Origin: Shinella yambaruensis
GTDB taxonomy: Bacteria > Pseudomonadota > Alphaproteobacteria > Rhizobiales > Rhizobiaceae
Length of the DNA: 64,000 bases
Direction: 5' to 3'
NCBI RefSeq assembly: GCF_022899355.1
Contig: NZ_JALJCK010000003.1
Span: forward strand, 124,001-188,000
Shown here: positions 63,258-64,000 of the stretch, in pieces
Position numbering within the stretch: position 1 is the first letter of the stretch
Layout of the letters: every line of letters starts with the position of its first letter
The notes under the pieces: model-generated
The model's input: only the letters and a program-made list of their open reading frames with translations
Told to the model about the DNA's origin: nothing
The model's database searches: none
Position numbers and translations under genes: made by a program

Positions 63258-64000
63258 GTGTTTTCACAGGTTTCGACGCTGCAAAGCCCGAGCGGGGCGA
63301 GCCTTGCGCTGCGGCACGAGGCTGCCCGGGGCGTTCCCCGCGGCATCCTGCTGATCAGCCACGGCCTTGCCGAGCACAGCGCGCGATATGCGGCCTTCGC
63401 CGCGCGCCTGGCGGCAGAGGGGTTCCATGTCTATGCCCACGACCATCGCGGCCACGGCTTCACCAGCGCGCCGGATGCCCCGCGCGGCCAGTTCTCGCCG
63501 AAGGGCGGCATCGGCCGGGTGATCGCGGACATGCGCGCCGTGCGCGACCATGCGGCGGCACGGCATTCCGGCCTTCCGGTCGTGCTCTTCGGCCACTCGA
63601 TGGGCGGGCTCATGGCGCTCGCCTTTGCCGAGGCACACCCCGGCGATATCGACGCGCTCGCCGTGTGGAATTCCAATCTCGAACCCGGGCTTGCCGGGCG
63701 CGTGGCGCAGGCCGTGCTGGCGGTAGAACGCATGCTGAAGGGATCGGACGTGCCGAGCGGCGTGCTGCCGCGCCTGACCTTCGGGGCCTGGGGCCGCTCC
63801 ATCGCGAACCGCCGCACGGATTTCGACTGGCTGTCGCACGACCCGGCCGAGGTGGACGCCTATATCGCCGATCCCCGCTGCGGCTTCGACGTCAATGTCG
63901 CGATGTGGATCGACATCTTCGCCGTCACCTTCGCCAATGCCTCGGCACAAGGGCTTGCGCGCCTGCCGAGGCGGCTGCCGATCCATCTCGTCGGCGGCGA
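63258..64000 (+). CDS. Alpha/beta hydrolase, monoacylglycerol lipase-like (3' end missing)
   Basis: A protein of at least 247 residues cut off by the end of the window. The oxyanion segment GILLISHGLAEHSARY, the strand HVYAHDHRGHG, and the nucleophile elbow FGHSMGG place it in the serine-aminopeptidase / lysophospholipase (Hydrolase_4) group. The start is GTG 63258, with GGGAGGA seven bases upstream; the nearby ATG at 63250 is in another frame. It is divergent from the RNase T2-like gene. Confidence 0.85.
   Translation, partial: MFSQVSTLQSPSGASLALRHEAARGVPRGILLISHGLAEHSARYAAFAARLAAEGFHVYAHDHRGHGFTSAPDAPRGQFSPKGGIGRVIADMRAVRDHAAARHSGLPVVLFGHSMGGLMALAFAEAHPGDIDALAVWNSNLEPGLAGRVAQAVLAVERMLKGSDVPSGVLPRLTFGAWGRSIANRRTDFDWLSHDPAEVDAYIADPRCGFDVNVAMWIDIFAVTFANASAQGLARLPRRLPIHLVGG

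Overview
The window is a GC-rich chromosomal segment of an alphaproteobacterium, most likely a member of the Rhizobiaceae (Rhizobium, Ensifer, Shinella or a close relative). Three things point there: the gene content and order (a nearly complete dcw cell-wall and division cluster followed by lpxC, bamD, recN and ligA), rhizobial-type intergenic palindromes, and an alpha-r14-like small RNA with anti-Shine-Dalgarno loops. The genus cannot be fixed from this sequence alone. I see no prophage, insertion sequence, CRISPR array, plasmid origin or tRNA.

Layout. 1-12.4 kb holds mixed housekeeping genes: a SCO-type copper chaperone, prmA, an sRNA on the opposite strand, an M24 aminopeptidase P, the azlCD exporter pair, panCB for pantothenate, a DEAD-box helicase, a TIGR02587/TIGR02588 pair and a membrane M23 peptidase. 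12.4-41.5 kb, nearly all on the minus strand, carries the dcw cluster. Read in the direction of transcription it is mraZ-rsmH-ftsL-ftsI-murE-murF-mraY-murD-ftsW-murG-murC-murB, then an inserted block of two aquaporins and a divergent MHS-type transporter, then ddlB-ftsQ-ftsA-ftsZ, lpxC, bamD, recN and ligA. Upstream of mraZ lie four phased TGGG boxes over a promoter, and beyond them the RNase P RNA gene. 42.3-57.9 kb is rich in cell-wall enzymes: two SLT transglycosylases, an AmpD-type amidase, a GH25 lysozyme-like lipoprotein and an MltB-type transglycosylase. With them are a DjlA-like co-chaperone, PPi-dependent phosphofructokinase, a LysE exporter, a GGDEF-EAL protein, a serine hydrolase and an Omp25-like porin. 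58-64 kb has a 25-residue membrane microprotein, an ArsR-methyltransferase regulator with metF, the ribosome ATPase ettA, a ribonuclease T2 homologue lacking its catalytic residues, and a truncated alpha/beta hydrolase.

How the genes fit together. MurA-independent steps of peptidoglycan precursor synthesis (MurB-G, MraY, Ddl) are encoded beside the septal machinery that uses the product (FtsW, FtsI, FtsL, FtsQ, FtsA, FtsZ). The enzymes that cut and recycle the wall lie just downstream. Translational coupling (4-bp ATGA overlaps) is common. Candidate control sites sit at the three expected entry points: MraZ boxes at mraZ, a CtrA-like site at mraZ, and a cluster of GANTC methylation sites with a weak CtrA-like site at ddlB.

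I found no clearly new multi-gene system. The observations most worth following are the two adjacent aquaporins with different predicted selectivity filters, the ribonuclease T2 pseudoenzyme, the hairpins that hold the ribosome binding sites of a LysE exporter and of the TIGR02587 gene, the sRNA, and the microprotein.
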